From positions 1 through 5,401 of the forward strand of contig JAMDBP010000025.1 in the NCBI GenBank assembly GCA_023487825.1: a stretch of DNA of 5,401 nucleotides. The letters run 5' to 3'. The translations under genes were made by a program, and so were the position numbers. The notes beneath the pieces were generated by a model. That model did not search any database. It was not told where the DNA came from and worked only from the letters and a program-made list of their open reading frames with translations. This document shows, piece after piece, positions 5,392 through 5,401 of this stretch. Every line of letters starts with the position of its first letter. Position 1 is the first letter of the stretch. Source of the stretch: Candidatus Martarchaeota archaeon. GTDB taxonomy: Archaea > Micrarchaeota > Micrarchaeia > Micrarchaeales > CABMGC01.

Positions 5392-5401
5392 GAGCCATAT
5401 A

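Noticed and set aside
1..5401. tRNA, rRNA, insertion sequence or phage gene
   Set aside because: Nearly all bases are covered by supported genes. The gaps are under 65 bp and hold no cloverleaf, terminal inverted repeats or transposase motifs.

Overview
The window looks like a piece of a small archaeal genome, most likely DPANN and possibly Micrarchaeota/ARMAN-like. The evidence is an archaeal-type glutamyl-tRNA synthetase, an RsmA/Dim1-type rRNA dimethylase, a class III (pilin-like) signal peptide of the K-G|Q-S-A-I-E-F kind, TATA-box promoters with very short or absent leaders, frequent AUA and AGA/AGG codons, and tightly packed genes. The lineage is an inference from protein style; the archaeal assignment is firm.

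Layout from left to right. At 6-152 (+) there is a 48-residue, very basic reading frame, either a small protein or the C-terminal end of a gene that begins outside the window. It converges on a long minus-strand gene (178-1503) for a surface protein: a pilin-like signal/anchor, a cysteine-containing spacer domain, then a six-repeat YVTN-type beta-propeller. A short divergent AT-rich promoter region (1504-1567) with a 14-bp perfect palindrome separates it from rsmA/ksgA (1568-2365, +), which appears to be leaderless. rsmA overlaps, tail to tail by 29 bp, a UPF0173-like metallo-beta-lactamase-fold hydrolase (2337-2996, -). Upstream of the hydrolase on the same strand lie glutamyl-tRNA synthetase (3037-4746, -) and, one base before its start codon, a 201-residue secreted or membrane-anchored protein rich in Ser/Thr/Asn and N-glycosylation sequons (4748-5353, -). 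The promoter of that protein closes the window.

Two themes run through the window. Core translation genes (rRNA dimethylation, Glu-tRNA synthesis) are interleaved with two envelope proteins of unknown role, and one of these, the 201-residue protein, is probably translationally coupled to gltX. I saw no tRNA or rRNA, CRISPR array, insertion sequence or sign of recent transfer. The most unusual item is the pilin-anchored beta-propeller. I do not see a complete new multi-gene system here.
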